DNA from: Bacteroidota bacterium
Lineage (GTDB): Bacteria; Bacteroidota; Bacteroidia; Palsa-965
Direction of reading: 5' to 3'
DNA length: 43,606 nt
Assembly: GCA_013288325.1 (NCBI GenBank)
Contig: JABDCB010000022.1
Location: 1-43,606, forward strand
A program made the position numbers and the translations under genes. Position 1 is the first letter of the stretch; each line of letters starts with the position of its first letter. Below are positions 7,818 through 15,699 of the stretch, in pieces. Below the pieces are notes generated by a model, which saw only the letters and a program-made list of their open reading frames with translations, was not told the origin of the DNA and searched no databases.

Positions 7818-8369
7818 ATGAAAAAAATCACAATTGCAGCTCTATTCCTGTTTTCAGGATTTTTCGCTTCGGCGCAAACAATTTACAAAGGAACCGATGA
7901 AACAGTGGTTTCTTTTTTCTCTCATACTTCTATGGAAGATATTGACGGGACAAACAAAACTGTTACAGCCGTTGTGCTGAAAGCGGATGATGGAACATTT
8001 GTTTGCCGTTGTGCAAACAAAGGATTTCATTTTCACAGCGGACTTATGGAAGAACACTTTAATGAGAACTACATGGAAAGTGAAAAATTCCCTAACAGTA
8101 CTTTTAGCGGTAAAATACCGGAAAAGGTAGATTACACAAAAGATGGCGTAACAAAAGTAACGCTGGACGGAAAGATGGATATACACGGGGTGAAAAAGGA
8201 TGTTAAAGTTCCGGCAACACTTACAGTAAAAGGAGAGCAGGTTACCGTAGACGCCAAATTTCCGATTGTCATAAAGGATTATAATATCAAGATACCAGAG
8301 GCTGTTGGTAACAAGCTTTCTGAAACAGTAGATGTTACTGTTAAAGCTATTCTGAAGAAGAATAAATAA
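7818..8369 (+). CDS. yceI: YceI family periplasmic protein
   Basis: 183 residues with a clear signal peptide (MKKITIAALFLFSGFFASAQ). The mature part has features of the YceI lipocalin-like beta barrel: TVVSFFSHTSMEDIDGTNKT, NENYMESEKFPNSTFSGKI, VTLDGKMDIHGVKKDVKVPATL and NKLSETVDVTVKAIL. The family binds isoprenoids or other amphiphiles inside the barrel; the ligand here cannot be read from the sequence. The length is normal for the family. It has its own promoter and a strong terminator, so it is expressed alone. Confidence 0.92.
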   Translation: MKKITIAALFLFSGFFASAQTIYKGTDETVVSFFSHTSMEDIDGTNKTVTAVVLKADDGTFVCRCANKGFHFHSGLMEEHFNENYMESEKFPNSTFSGKIPEKVDYTKDGVTKVTLDGKMDIHGVKKDVKVPATLTVKGEQVTVDAKFPIVIKDYNIKIPEAVGNKLSETVDVTVKAILKKNK

Positions 8370-8382
8370 TTCAAATTTTTCT

Positions 8383-8422
8383 AAAATGCCGTTCTGATAT
8401 TTATCGGGACGGCATTTTTTTT
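8383..8422 (+). terminator. Rho-independent terminator of yceI
   Basis: AAAATGCCGT pairs with ACGGCATTTT across a loop of about 14 bases, followed by a run of T. The end of the T-run continues into TTTG (8420-8423), which serves as the -33 box of the ubiX promoter. Confidence 0.88.
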
Positions 8423-8447
8423 GTGCAAAGGCCATTGCGTATCTTTG
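8420..8447 (+). promoter_or_regulatory. ubiX promoter
   Basis: TTTG (8420-8423), a 16-base spacer, then TATCTTTG (8440-8447), matching TAnnTTTG. The start codon is 20 bases further on, so the leader should be about 15 bases. The -33 box overlaps the T-tract of the yceI terminator. Confidence 0.7.
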
Positions 8448-8467
8448 AGCATATCAAATTCAGGAGT

Positions 8468-9046
8468 ATGTCAGAGAAAAAAAAGAAACTGGTAATCGGA
8501 ATTACAGGTGCCAGCGGTTCCATATACGCCAAAGTACTTATTCAGAAATTAAGGGAGATGCCGGAACAGCTGGAAGAAGTGGGTGTGGTGATGTCTGACA
8601 ATGCAAAGGATGTATGGTTTCACGAATTGGGAAACCGTGAATATGAACAGATTCCATTTCGATTATATGGGAAGTCCGATTATTATGCCCCTTTTGCTTC
8701 CGGTTCAGCCGGATACGATACCATGATTATATGTCCTTGTTCCATGGGAACCCTGGGACGAATAGCTACCGGAATATCCAATGATCTGAATTCCAGAGCT
8801 GCCGATGTAATACTGAAGGAAAGAAGAAAACTTATTCTCCTCACGAGAGAAACACCCCTTCATCTTATTCATATTAATAATATGAAAACAGTGACCGAAG
8901 CCGGAGGTATTATATGCCCTGCAAGCCCCTCTTTTTATAGCCTCCCCAAAACACAGGAAGAGCTTGTTGCGACCGTGATTGACCGTATTCTGGGCCTAGC
9001 CGGACTGGAGATAAAAACGTACCGTTGGGGCGAGGAAAAGAACTAG
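8468..9046 (+). CDS. ubiX: Flavin prenyltransferase UbiX
   Basis: 192 residues from ATG 8468; a GTG at 8423 in the same frame lies inside the promoter and is rejected. It transfers a dimethylallyl group to reduced FMN to make the prenyl-FMN cofactor of UbiD-type decarboxylases. Evidence: the N-terminal Rossmann-like VIGITGASGSIYAKVL, then IICPCSMGTLGRIATGISNDLNSRAADVILKE and LILLTRETPLHLIHINNMKTVTEAGGIICPA, the FMN and prenyl-phosphate binding segments of the family. AGGAG lies directly before the start. No ubiD-like gene is nearby; in a menaquinone-using Bacteroidota a UbiD partner elsewhere would be expected. Confidence 0.95.
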   Translation: MSEKKKKLVIGITGASGSIYAKVLIQKLREMPEQLEEVGVVMSDNAKDVWFHELGNREYEQIPFRLYGKSDYYAPFASGSAGYDTMIICPCSMGTLGRIATGISNDLNSRAADVILKERRKLILLTRETPLHLIHINNMKTVTEAGGIICPASPSFYSLPKTQEELVATVIDRILGLAGLEIKTYRWGEEKN

Positions 9047-9192
9047 ACGGTAGCATATTATTAACAGTTAAACGTCTTCAGGTTAGAAAGTCTTTAGATT
9101 TAATTAACATATGAAACATTCCTGGTAAGTATTCCGTTACTATACTTGCTGTCTTAATTAACGGATGTCAGATCCCTAATAAGTTATTCATA

Positions 9193-9411
9193 ATGATAAA
9201 GGAAACAACTGTGGCCATGCTCGATATGAGCAAAACCATTCTTGAAAAAGTAAGTTTCGATAAGATATTGTTCCGCAAAGAGCTCACGAAAGCTGCAAGA
9301 TGGTTAAAGCCCGATGAAAAAATGCTGTTAAAGGTATGGGCCCTTGGCACTTTTGGACATATTTACAAAGATGTCATCATCGATGTCTTTAAAAGTGTAA
9401 CGAATTCGTAA
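9193..9411 (+). CDS. Small protein of unknown function
   Basis: 72 residues, soluble, basic, mostly helical: MSKTILEKVSFDKILFRKELTKAARWLKPDEKMLLKVW, then ALGTFGHIYKDVIIDVF. The regular amphipathic pattern, the position between a real gene and a strong terminator, and a general likeness to small hypothetical proteins of Chitinophagales support it as a gene. Function unknown. An antisense frame at 9168-9350 is treated as a shadow. A TATACTTG-like -7 box (one mismatch) lies in the 145-bp upstream gap. Confidence 0.72.
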   Translation: MIKETTVAMLDMSKTILEKVSFDKILFRKELTKAARWLKPDEKMLLKVWALGTFGHIYKDVIIDVFKSVTNS

Positions 9412-9437
9412 GAGGACGATTGCAGGGCTGGCCGTAA

Positions 9438-9466
9438 GGGGCATTCAGGAATGCCCCACACTTTTT
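9438..9466 (+). terminator. Terminator after the small 72-residue protein
   Basis: GGGGCATT, loop CAGG, AATGCCCC, then ACACTTTTT: a perfect 8-bp stem with a T-tract. It may also act for the convergent queG on the other strand, although the A-tract on that side is weak. Confidence 0.8.
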
Positions 9467-9511
9467 ATACTTTTAAACAGGAAACAGTTTTTCTTGTTTT
9501 GCAGTAGTTAA

Positions 9512-10453
9512 TTAATACCCATCCGGTTTCAGGAAGTCAATATTCCTGCGTAATCCTTTATATCCTGTTCGTTTAACAGCAGAGCCGCTGAAGGTGACAC
9601 GAAAAATTTCTTCTGTCATATCGATCCAATCTTTTTGTGTCATGTCAAGCAAGCCACTGGCGGGCTGAAATCCCGGCTCCTTATGGGGTTTGGAAAAACG
9701 ATTCCATGGGCAAACGTCCTGACAGATATCACAACCAAAAGCCCAATTGTCAAATTTTCCTTTCATTCCGGAAGGAATATTATCTTTTAATTCGATCGTA
9801 AAATAAGAAATACATTTACTGCCATCCACCACATAAGGTTGAGTAATTGCATCCGTAGGGCAAGCATCAATACATCGGGTACAGGTGCCACAATAATCAC
9901 CTACCGGGCCGTCGTATTCAAGTTCAAGATCGAGTATCAGTTCAGCAATAAAAAAATAAGACCCGCTTCCTTTATGAATGATGTTTGAATTTTTTCCAAC
10001 CCAACCAAGACCGGACTTTTTTGCCCATGCCTTATCCATAACCGGTGCAGAGTCAACAAAAACACGTCCGTTTACCTCTCCTATTTCCGCTCTGATATAG
10101 TCGAGCAAAGCCTTGAGTTTTTCTTTGATGATAAGGTGGTAATCTTTTCCATAAGCATATTTGGAGATACGGGGAGCGGTACTGTCTTTTTGTTCTGAAG
10201 AAGGATAGTAGTTGAGTAAAAGCGAAATGACGGATTTTGCGCCATCAACCAGAAGACGGGGATCTAATCTTTTGTCAAAATGGTTTTCCATGTATGACAT
10301 ACTTCCCTGCATCTTATGCTTTAACCAAAACTCCAATCGTGGCGCCTCTTCTTCCAGAAATGCAGCAGCGGAAATACCACAATAATCGAAACCCATACGC
10401 AGGGCCTCGGCTTTAATCAGTGTAGTATGTTGTGAATGATTCAAATTTGCCAA
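9512..10453 (-). CDS. queG: Epoxyqueuosine reductase QueG
   Basis: Cobalamin and [4Fe-4S] enzyme that reduces epoxyqueuosine to queuosine, the last step of tRNA wobble-base modification for Asp, Asn, His and Tyr tRNAs. 313 residues. [25 protein letters not shown] carries the catalytic Asp (about residue 134) and the cobalamin segment. [12 protein letters not shown] (188-199) and [11 protein letters not shown] (241-251) ligate two [4Fe-4S] clusters. The start appears to be TTG at 10453: a TAA lies immediately upstream in frame and the first ATG (residue 20) would cut into the conserved N-terminus. The C-terminus ends soon after the second ferredoxin region, so it is the short form without a HEAT-repeat domain. 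Confidence 0.95.
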   Translation of the reverse strand: MANLNHSQHTTLIKAEALRMGFDYCGISAAAFLEEEAPRLEFWLKHKMQGSMSYMENHFDKRLDPRLLVDGAKSVISLLLNYYPSSEQKDSTAPRISKYAYGKDYHLIIKEKLKALLDYIRAEIGEVNGRVFVDSAPVMDKAWAKKSGLGWVGKNSNIIHKGSGSYFFIAELILDLELEYDGPVGDYCGTCTRCIDACPTDAITQPYVVDGSKCISYFTIELKDNIPSGMKGKFDNWAFGCDICQDVCPWNRFSKPHKEPGFQPASGLLDMTQKDWIDMTEEIFRVTFSGSAVKRTGYKGLRRNIDFLKPDGY

Positions 10454-10930
10454 TTAAATTCGCTTAAAACACCCAGTTTCGATACTTATATCCGCGTTTT
10501 TGAAAACAACAGGTAATAATATTCCAAATATTATATTATTAAACCATAGCAAACCGGAAAATAAGCTTGAAATAGTTTGTTTTTCAAAATTTACTTTCTA
10601 CTTTGGCATCCTGTTAAACAAATCGAGTGCAGGTTTTAATTCATCCCCAATGAAACTGTACCCTGCATAGATTTCAAAAATACAGAAAATGGAAACAAAA
10701 AGAATACCAGGCTTTGCGAATGCTGTTGGTTTAAATCTTTTGATTTTCTAGATCTCAAAGATTGCCAGCAAATCTATTTTTTAAATTCAGCTGAACCGGG
10801 AAACCAGGCGTGTTTGATTGTGCATGATCGCATAGCTATTCGTTGCGATATTGTTTTGCATAACAAAGGGATTCTTGATACCGGTAAAGTATGATGCTAC
10901 AGGTGAGGTAGTAAGGGCAATGATTTGCTT
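10454..10930. other. 477-bp gap between queG and ruvB, no gene called
   Basis: I see no convincing gene. There is an A/T-rich palindrome ATAATATT-CCA-AATATTAT at 10516-10534, about 65 bases upstream of queG, where an operator could lie. A 20-codon plus-strand mini-ORF (ATG 10689, ending at TAG 10749-10751) is present, but nothing distinguishes it from chance. No clear TAnnTTTG promoter for queG was found. Confidence 0.5.
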
Positions 10931-11962
10931 TTATTCTTCACCAAACAAAGTGCCCCTGTTTAATCCGGGAGTTCTTCCCAGATGCTTATAGGCTTGTTCT
11001 GTTGCCTGTCGCCCGCGTGGGGTGCGTATGAGATATCCTTCCTGAATGAGGAACGGTTCATATACCTCTTCAATCGTTCCCGCTTCTTCACCAACAGCCG
11101 TTGAAATGGTAGTAAGACCAACAGGTCCGCCTTTGAACTTATCAATAAGGGCAGATAGGATGCGTATGTCCATTTCATCAAGGCCGTTCTTATCTACATT
11201 TAATGCGGCTAATCCGTAACGTGAAATTTCAAGATTGATATGACCATCGCCTTTGATCTGCGCAAAATCGCGTACCCTTCTGAGCAATGCATTCGCAATA
11301 CGGGGGGTACCGCGGCTGCGACGGGCTATTTCATGTGCGGCTTCCTGTTCAATTTCTACATTCAGAATTTCGGAAGAACGACGTACTATTTTTTCCAGCA
11401 ACGCTGAATCGTAATAATTCAGACGGGAATTGATTCCAAAACGGGCACGTAATGGCGAAGTAAGTAAGCCGGAACGGGTGGTGGCTCCAATAAGCGTAAA
11501 GGGATTCAATTTGATTTGTACGCTACGGGCATTGGGTCCGCTATCGAGCATAATATCGATGCGGTAGTCTTCCATGGCAGAATAAAGATATTCTTCCACC
11601 ACAGGACTCAGCCGGTGTATCTCATCAATAAACAAAACATCAAAAGGTTCCAGATTGGTGAGCAGGCCGGCCAGATCACCGGGCTTATCAAGCACGGGTC
11701 CGGAAGTTACACGGATATTGACCTTTAGTTCCTGCGCAATGATATTGGCAAGTGTGGTCTTACCCAATCCCGGAGGGCCATGAAGTAACACATGATCCAA
11801 GGCTTCCGTCCGTTGACGTGCTGCCTGAACAAAAATGCGGAGATTTTCAACCACGGCATCCTGTCCGGAGAAGTCATCAAACTCCAGGGGACGAAGGGCT
11901 TTCTCCGCTTCTTTATCGGCAGAGCTCAGGTGACTGCTTTCCGGATCTATATTTGGGTTCAT
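10931..11962 (-). CDS. ruvB: Holliday junction branch migration helicase RuvB
   Basis: AAA+ motor that, with RuvA and RuvC, drives branch migration and resolution of Holliday junctions. 343 residues, normal length. Visible: [12 protein letters not shown] at the N-terminus, Walker [10 protein letters not shown] (62-70), Walker [11 protein letters not shown] (109-118), sensor 1 [12 protein letters not shown], the arginine finger in SPLRARFG, sensor 2 [19 protein letters not shown], and the winged helix [38 protein letters not shown] -7 box TACCTTTG lies 10 bases before the ATG. ruvA and ruvC are not in the window. Confidence 0.97.
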   Translation of the reverse strand: MNPNIDPESSHLSSADKEAEKALRPLEFDDFSGQDAVVENLRIFVQAARQRTEALDHVLLHGPPGLGKTTLANIIAQELKVNIRVTSGPVLDKPGDLAGLLTNLEPFDVLFIDEIHRLSPVVEEYLYSAMEDYRIDIMLDSGPNARSVQIKLNPFTLIGATTRSGLLTSPLRARFGINSRLNYYDSALLEKIVRRSSEILNVEIEQEAAHEIARRSRGTPRIANALLRRVRDFAQIKGDGHINLEISRYGLAALNVDKNGLDEMDIRILSALIDKFKGGPVGLTTISTAVGEEAGTIEEVYEPFLIQEGYLIRTPRGRQATEQAYKHLGRTPGLNRGTLFGEE

Positions 11963-11972
11963 CTGTTACTTA

Positions 11973-11980
11973 CAAAGGTA
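11973..11980 (-). promoter_or_regulatory. ruvB -7 box
   Basis: TACCTTTG on the minus strand, a full TAnnTTTG match, ending 10 bases before the ruvB ATG, so the leader would be only a few bases long. No clear -33 TTTG is seen at normal spacing. Confidence 0.45.
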
Positions 11981-11989
11981 GTCGAATTC

Positions 11990-12667
11990 TCATAGTTTTT
12001 TAGCCAGAGCTGTATTGGGGAAGAGGGTTTTATACAAAGCATCCCAGGAAATAAATACACCAAAAGCATACATAGGACCGTTAAAATTTTTCCCAATTTC
12101 AGAATTGCCTTTTATCATGAGGCGGATACCGGCGTCTGCCTCGAGTCCCAGCCATGGAAAAATATAATAACTTGTTTGTACCATAGGTTCATACAACAAA
12201 ATCAATTCCCGGTCTCTATTGAATTCCTGGTTGGCAATGGTATACATATATTTCGATGCTCCTGCTCCCAATTGAAGGGGGATACTGAATTCCCAGTGCT
12301 TATTTTTGAAATAGACATATTCGAAATAGGCGGCTCCATACCTCATCTTCATATGTTGTTGAATGGTTTGTGTGGCACCTCCCGCTTCGGTAACAGAGAG
12401 GGGAGCGGTGAGATCGGAGCTCATAAAATTATATCCCAGGCCAACTCTGACGCGTTTATGAAATGACATCCCGAATTTAATGCCCCAAATATCCGCTCTG
12501 CTGTTTTGTACAAAGGAGTTCCGACCTCCGAAATCAATATAAGGTTTGGGTTTGTAACGGAGTGCTGCGCGTAAGGTGTCTTCAGTAGGTGTCTGAGCCT
12601 GAATAATGGAAACACCTGTCAGCAACAACAAGAGAAAGAAAACGCTGATATAGGATCGTGCAAACAC
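11990..12667 (-). CDS. Probable outer-membrane beta-barrel protein
   Basis: Unrecognised exported protein. The frame is open to a TTG at 12697, but that start lies inside the preceding terminator and upstream of the -7 box at 12671-12678, so the likely start is the GTG at 12667 (225 residues), almost at the predicted transcription start. A signal peptide follows (SYISVFFLLLLLTGVSIIQAQ). The mature part alternates polar and aromatic residues as in small outer-membrane barrels: IWGIKFGMSFHKRVRVGLGYNFM, MRYGAAYFEYVYFKN, WEFSIPLQLGAGASKYMY, LGLEADAGIRLMIKG, MYAFGVFISWDALYK. No specific family is assigned. It lies 27 bases upstream of ruvB on the same strand. Confidence 0.75.
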   Translation of the reverse strand: MFARSYISVFFLLLLLTGVSIIQAQTPTEDTLRAALRYKPKPYIDFGGRNSFVQNSRADIWGIKFGMSFHKRVRVGLGYNFMSSDLTAPLSVTEAGGATQTIQQHMKMRYGAAYFEYVYFKNKHWEFSIPLQLGAGASKYMYTIANQEFNRDRELILLYEPMVQTSYYIFPWLGLEADAGIRLMIKGNSEIGKNFNGPMYAFGVFISWDALYKTLFPNTALAKKL

Positions 12668-12670
12668 ATG

Positions 12671-12698
12671 CAAAGGTAAAGGGAAATGAATGCACAAA
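12671..12698 (-). promoter_or_regulatory. Promoter of the outer-membrane-like gene
   Basis: Minus strand: TTTG (12698-12695), a 16-base spacer, then TACCTTTG (12678-12671). The TTTG is the end of the T-tract of the cytochrome oxidase operon terminator. Layout and spacing copy the ubiX promoter at 8420-8447. Confidence 0.62.
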
Positions 12699-12729
12699 AA
12701 AACCGTCTCTTGGAGGAGACGGTTTTTTT
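12696..12729 (-). terminator. Terminator of the act-cta respiratory operon
   Basis: AAACCGTCTC pairs with GAGACGGTTT around a short loop, flanked by A-runs on one side and T-runs on the other, so it can work in both directions. It follows subunit I, marking the end of the operon on the minus strand. Confidence 0.9.
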
Positions 12730-12758
12730 ATTAATAGCTTGATGTCAAATCAGGATCG

Positions 12759-14582
12759 TTAATGATGACCGCCACCATCCACCTCACCCGGGCGAAGCGG
12801 AACGGTTTGCGGAATATAGTCATCCGTTTCACCTGGTTTGCTGTAATCATAAGGCCAGCGATGAACAACAGGCAATGCACCTGGCCAGTTACCATGTGTA
12901 TGTTTCATCGGGGTAGTCCACTCCAGAGTGTTGGAATGATAAGGATTCTGCTCTGCTTTCTCGCCACGGAACATGCTGTAGAAGAAGTTGAACAGGAAAA
13001 TACATTGTGCCAATGCACCCAGGATAGCAAAGCAGGTGATGAGTACGTTGATGTCAACCAGGTTGTCAAACATCGGGATTTCAGAGTTGGTGTAATACCT
13101 GCGGGGAACACCTGCAAGACCCAGGAAGTGCATCGGGAAGAATACACCATAAGCGCTTACAAACGTGAGCCAGAAATGGATATGACCCATTGTCTTGTTC
13201 ATCTTGCGCAGGAACAATTTAGGGAACCAATGGTAAACACCACCGATCATACCCAGGATAGCGGAGAGACCCATTACAATGTGGAAGTGGGCAACTACGA
13301 AATAAGTATCGTGAATAGGAATATCAAGAGCCGAGTCGGCCAGAATGATACCTGTAACACCACCCGTGATAAAAGTGGATACAAGTCCGATTGCAAACAG
13401 CATGGCAGGATTGAACTGAATATTTCCTTTCCAGAGGGTGGTGATATAGTTAAATGCTTTTACAGCCGAAGGAATCGCAATGAGCAGTGTTGTGAATACA
13501 AACACAGAACCGAGGAACGGATTCATACCTGTAATGAACATATGGTGACCCCATACAATGAAGGAGAGGAAACCGATGGCCAGCATGGATCCGATCATGG
13601 CACGGTAACCGAATATGGGTTTACGTGAGTTTACGGAAATGATTTCGGATGCAAGTCCCAGAGCAGGTAAAAGAATGATATATACTTCAGGGTGACCTAG
13701 GAACCAGAATAAGTGCTGGAAGAGAATTGGGCTTCCACCTGTTTGCTCCAGCGGAGCTCCGTTTACAATAATATCACTCAGATAAAAACTGGTACCGAAG
13801 CTTCTGTCGAAGATAAGTAACAAGGCTGCTGAGAAAAGTACAGGGAAAGAAAGAACACCCAGGATAGCGGTAATAAAGAAAGCCCAGATAGTAAGTGGCA
13901 GACGGGTCATGGACATACCCTTGGTTCTGAAATTAAGAACAGTGATGATGTAGTTCAAACCACCCAGCAGGGAAGAAACGATAAACAAGCTCATGGAAAC
14001 AAGCCACATCGTCATACCGAGACCGGAGCCTGGCATAAATTCCTTAACAGCAGAAAGCGGAGGATAAACTGTCCAACCACCTGATGCTGGTCCTGACTCA
14101 ATAAAACAGGAAAGAAGCATTACCAAACTGGATGCAAAGAAAAACCAGTACGATAGCATGTTCAAAAATCCGGAAGCCATATCACGGGCTCCAATCTGGT
14201 AAGGGATGAGCAGGTTACTGAATGTTCCGCTCAAACCGCCTGTAAGTACCATAAATACCATGATCGTACCGTGGAGCGTTACCAAGGCCATATACATGTT
14301 CGGATCCAGCACACCTTTAGGCGCCCATTTATCGCCCAGGATAAAATTGGTCAGCGCAAAACCTTCATGAGGCCATGCCAGCTGAAGACGAAACATCACC
14401 GACATCATCATTCCAACAACAGCCATGATCACAGCTGTGATCAGAAACTGACGGGAAATGGTTTTGTGATCCATACTGAAGATGTATTTCTGTACGAAAG
14501 ACTCTTCATGATGGTGCTCATGGTCGTGGTGTGCGTCATGAGCATCGTTAAGATCGTGTGTAGCGTGAATATCCATGGACAT
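12759..14582 (-). CDS. ctaD: Cytochrome c oxidase subunit I (heme-copper oxidase)
   Basis: Catalytic subunit of an A-type heme-copper oxidase that reduces O2 to water and pumps protons. 607 residues, about 12 membrane helices. A His/Asp-rich N-terminal tail precedes the first helix. HLFWFLGHPEVYIILLPALG holds a Cu-B His and the His-Tyr cross-link residues plus the Glu side of the D-channel. WGHHMFITGMNP gives two further Cu-B histidines. IPIHDTYFVVAHFHIVMG gives the heme a and a3 histidines. It is the last gene of the operon, after subunit II. Subunit III is not in the window, so it must be encoded elsewhere or be absent. Confidence 0.97.
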   Translation of the reverse strand: MSMDIHATHDLNDAHDAHHDHEHHHEESFVQKYIFSMDHKTISRQFLITAVIMAVVGMMMSVMFRLQLAWPHEGFALTNFILGDKWAPKGVLDPNMYMALVTLHGTIMVFMVLTGGLSGTFSNLLIPYQIGARDMASGFLNMLSYWFFFASSLVMLLSCFIESGPASGGWTVYPPLSAVKEFMPGSGLGMTMWLVSMSLFIVSSLLGGLNYIITVLNFRTKGMSMTRLPLTIWAFFITAILGVLSFPVLFSAALLLIFDRSFGTSFYLSDIIVNGAPLEQTGGSPILFQHLFWFLGHPEVYIILLPALGLASEIISVNSRKPIFGYRAMIGSMLAIGFLSFIVWGHHMFITGMNPFLGSVFVFTTLLIAIPSAVKAFNYITTLWKGNIQFNPAMLFAIGLVSTFITGGVTGIILADSALDIPIHDTYFVVAHFHIVMGLSAILGMIGGVYHWFPKLFLRKMNKTMGHIHFWLTFVSAYGVFFPMHFLGLAGVPRRYYTNSEIPMFDNLVDINVLITCFAILGALAQCIFLFNFFYSMFRGEKAEQNPYHSNTLEWTTPMKHTHGNWPGALPVVHRWPYDYSKPGETDDYIPQTVPLRPGEVDGGGHH

Positions 14583-14614
14583 AATTGATAATGTTTAATT
14601 CGTTCAATAAAGTA

Positions 14615-15664
14615 TTACAAGCCTTTCTGCTCTTTCGGAGCCTCATCTGTCTTCATCCCTGTAGGTGCTGCAGCACTTGCTGCCGGCATAAATTCAGGTT
14701 GTTTGGCAAGCCAGGCTTTGTATTCTTCAGGCGTTTCGGCAATCACAAGCAGTTTCATGGCATAGTGACTGGTTCCGCATATTTTATTGCAAACGATGTA
14801 ATAATCGAACTTATCATTCTTCAGTTTCTTACGCATCTCCGCCGTGGTGATGGTCGGTTTGAAGTGAATCAGGGTAGTCATACCCGGAACAGAGTTCATC
14901 TGAGCACGGTGATAAGGGAAATAAACAGAATGGATTACATCCTGAGAACGGATCTTAAAGCTGACTTCGCGGGTATCTTTCTCTCCATATACAGGAAGGT
15001 GAAGTTCTCCTTTTACGATTTTGTCGTCATGTCCTGCAACATCAGCAGAATCCAGTCCTAATACATTGGCGCCTACAACCAGCTTGTAATTAGCTTTACC
15101 CAGTACATTATCATTACCTGCGTAACGAACCGTAAAATCAAATTGTTTGGTATAAATCTCAATTACATCGGAGTTTTTGTCATCAGCAGGGGTAGTGATT
15201 TCGCTCCAGAGTTTCAATCCCAGGAATATAATTACAGCCAGTACAGCAGCCGGAACAGAAGTCCAGATCAACTCCAGTTTATTATTATGGGGGAAAAATG
15301 TGGCTCTGTTGTTATCACGTCCGTAGTATTTGAAAGCAAAGAAAAACAACAGGATATGTGTAATAACAAAAACGACAAAAATGATAACCATGTTGAAGTT
15401 AAAGAGCCAGTCCAGTTTTTTTCCGCTTTCAGAAGCTGCTTCAGGCAGCAACAGAGGACCATAATGACAAAGCTGCCAAAGGATAAAAGCGAAGAAGGCT
15501 ACCAGATATACGAGGAATAGCCGTCCCATATTACGGTTGTCTCTTTCGGTCACTTTGTTTTTATGTCCGCCTTTGAGCTCAGAAGCGAGTTCGAAAACTC
15601 TCGCCAGCTGTGATACAGCTACAATCAACAGGACAATTGCTAAATACACCAGTAACTTAACCAT
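14615..15664 (-). CDS. ctaC: Cytochrome c oxidase subunit II (Cu-A)
   Basis: 349 residues. It accepts electrons from cytochrome c (here probably straight from ActE/ActA) at a binuclear Cu-A centre. The N-terminus has three or so hydrophobic segments rather than the usual two: MVKLLVYLAIVLLIVAV, LFLVYLVAFFAFILWQL and FNMVIIFVVFVITHILLFF, plus ELIWTSVPAAVLAVIIFLGL. Cu-A ligands are His245 (DVIHSVYFP), Cys292, Cys296, His300 and Met303 (CNKICGTSHYAM). The residue that is usually Glu in C-x-E-x-C is Lys here. No C-terminal heme c domain is fused, so it is not a caa3-type subunit II. The tail is Ala/Pro-rich. It lies between actF and ctaD with short gaps. Confidence 0.96.
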   Translation of the reverse strand: MVKLLVYLAIVLLIVAVSQLARVFELASELKGGHKNKVTERDNRNMGRLFLVYLVAFFAFILWQLCHYGPLLLPEAASESGKKLDWLFNFNMVIIFVVFVITHILLFFFAFKYYGRDNNRATFFPHNNKLELIWTSVPAAVLAVIIFLGLKLWSEITTPADDKNSDVIEIYTKQFDFTVRYAGNDNVLGKANYKLVVGANVLGLDSADVAGHDDKIVKGELHLPVYGEKDTREVSFKIRSQDVIHSVYFPYHRAQMNSVPGMTTLIHFKPTITTAEMRKKLKNDKFDYYIVCNKICGTSHYAMKLLVIAETPEEYKAWLAKQPEFMPAASAAAPTGMKTDEAPKEQKGL

Positions 15665-15699
15665 AATATCGCTAATTTTTTGTTAAACGCTTTTCAAAG

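Noticed and set aside
10689-10751. 20-codon mini-ORF as a peptide precursor
   Set aside because: No modification, export or immunity gene nearby, no ribosome site or promoter; chance is the simplest explanation.
12762-13628. 288-residue plus-strand frame opposite cytochrome oxidase subunit I
   Set aside because: It is antisense to an unmistakable heme-copper oxidase gene and its translation is Cys/His/Arg-rich without domain features.
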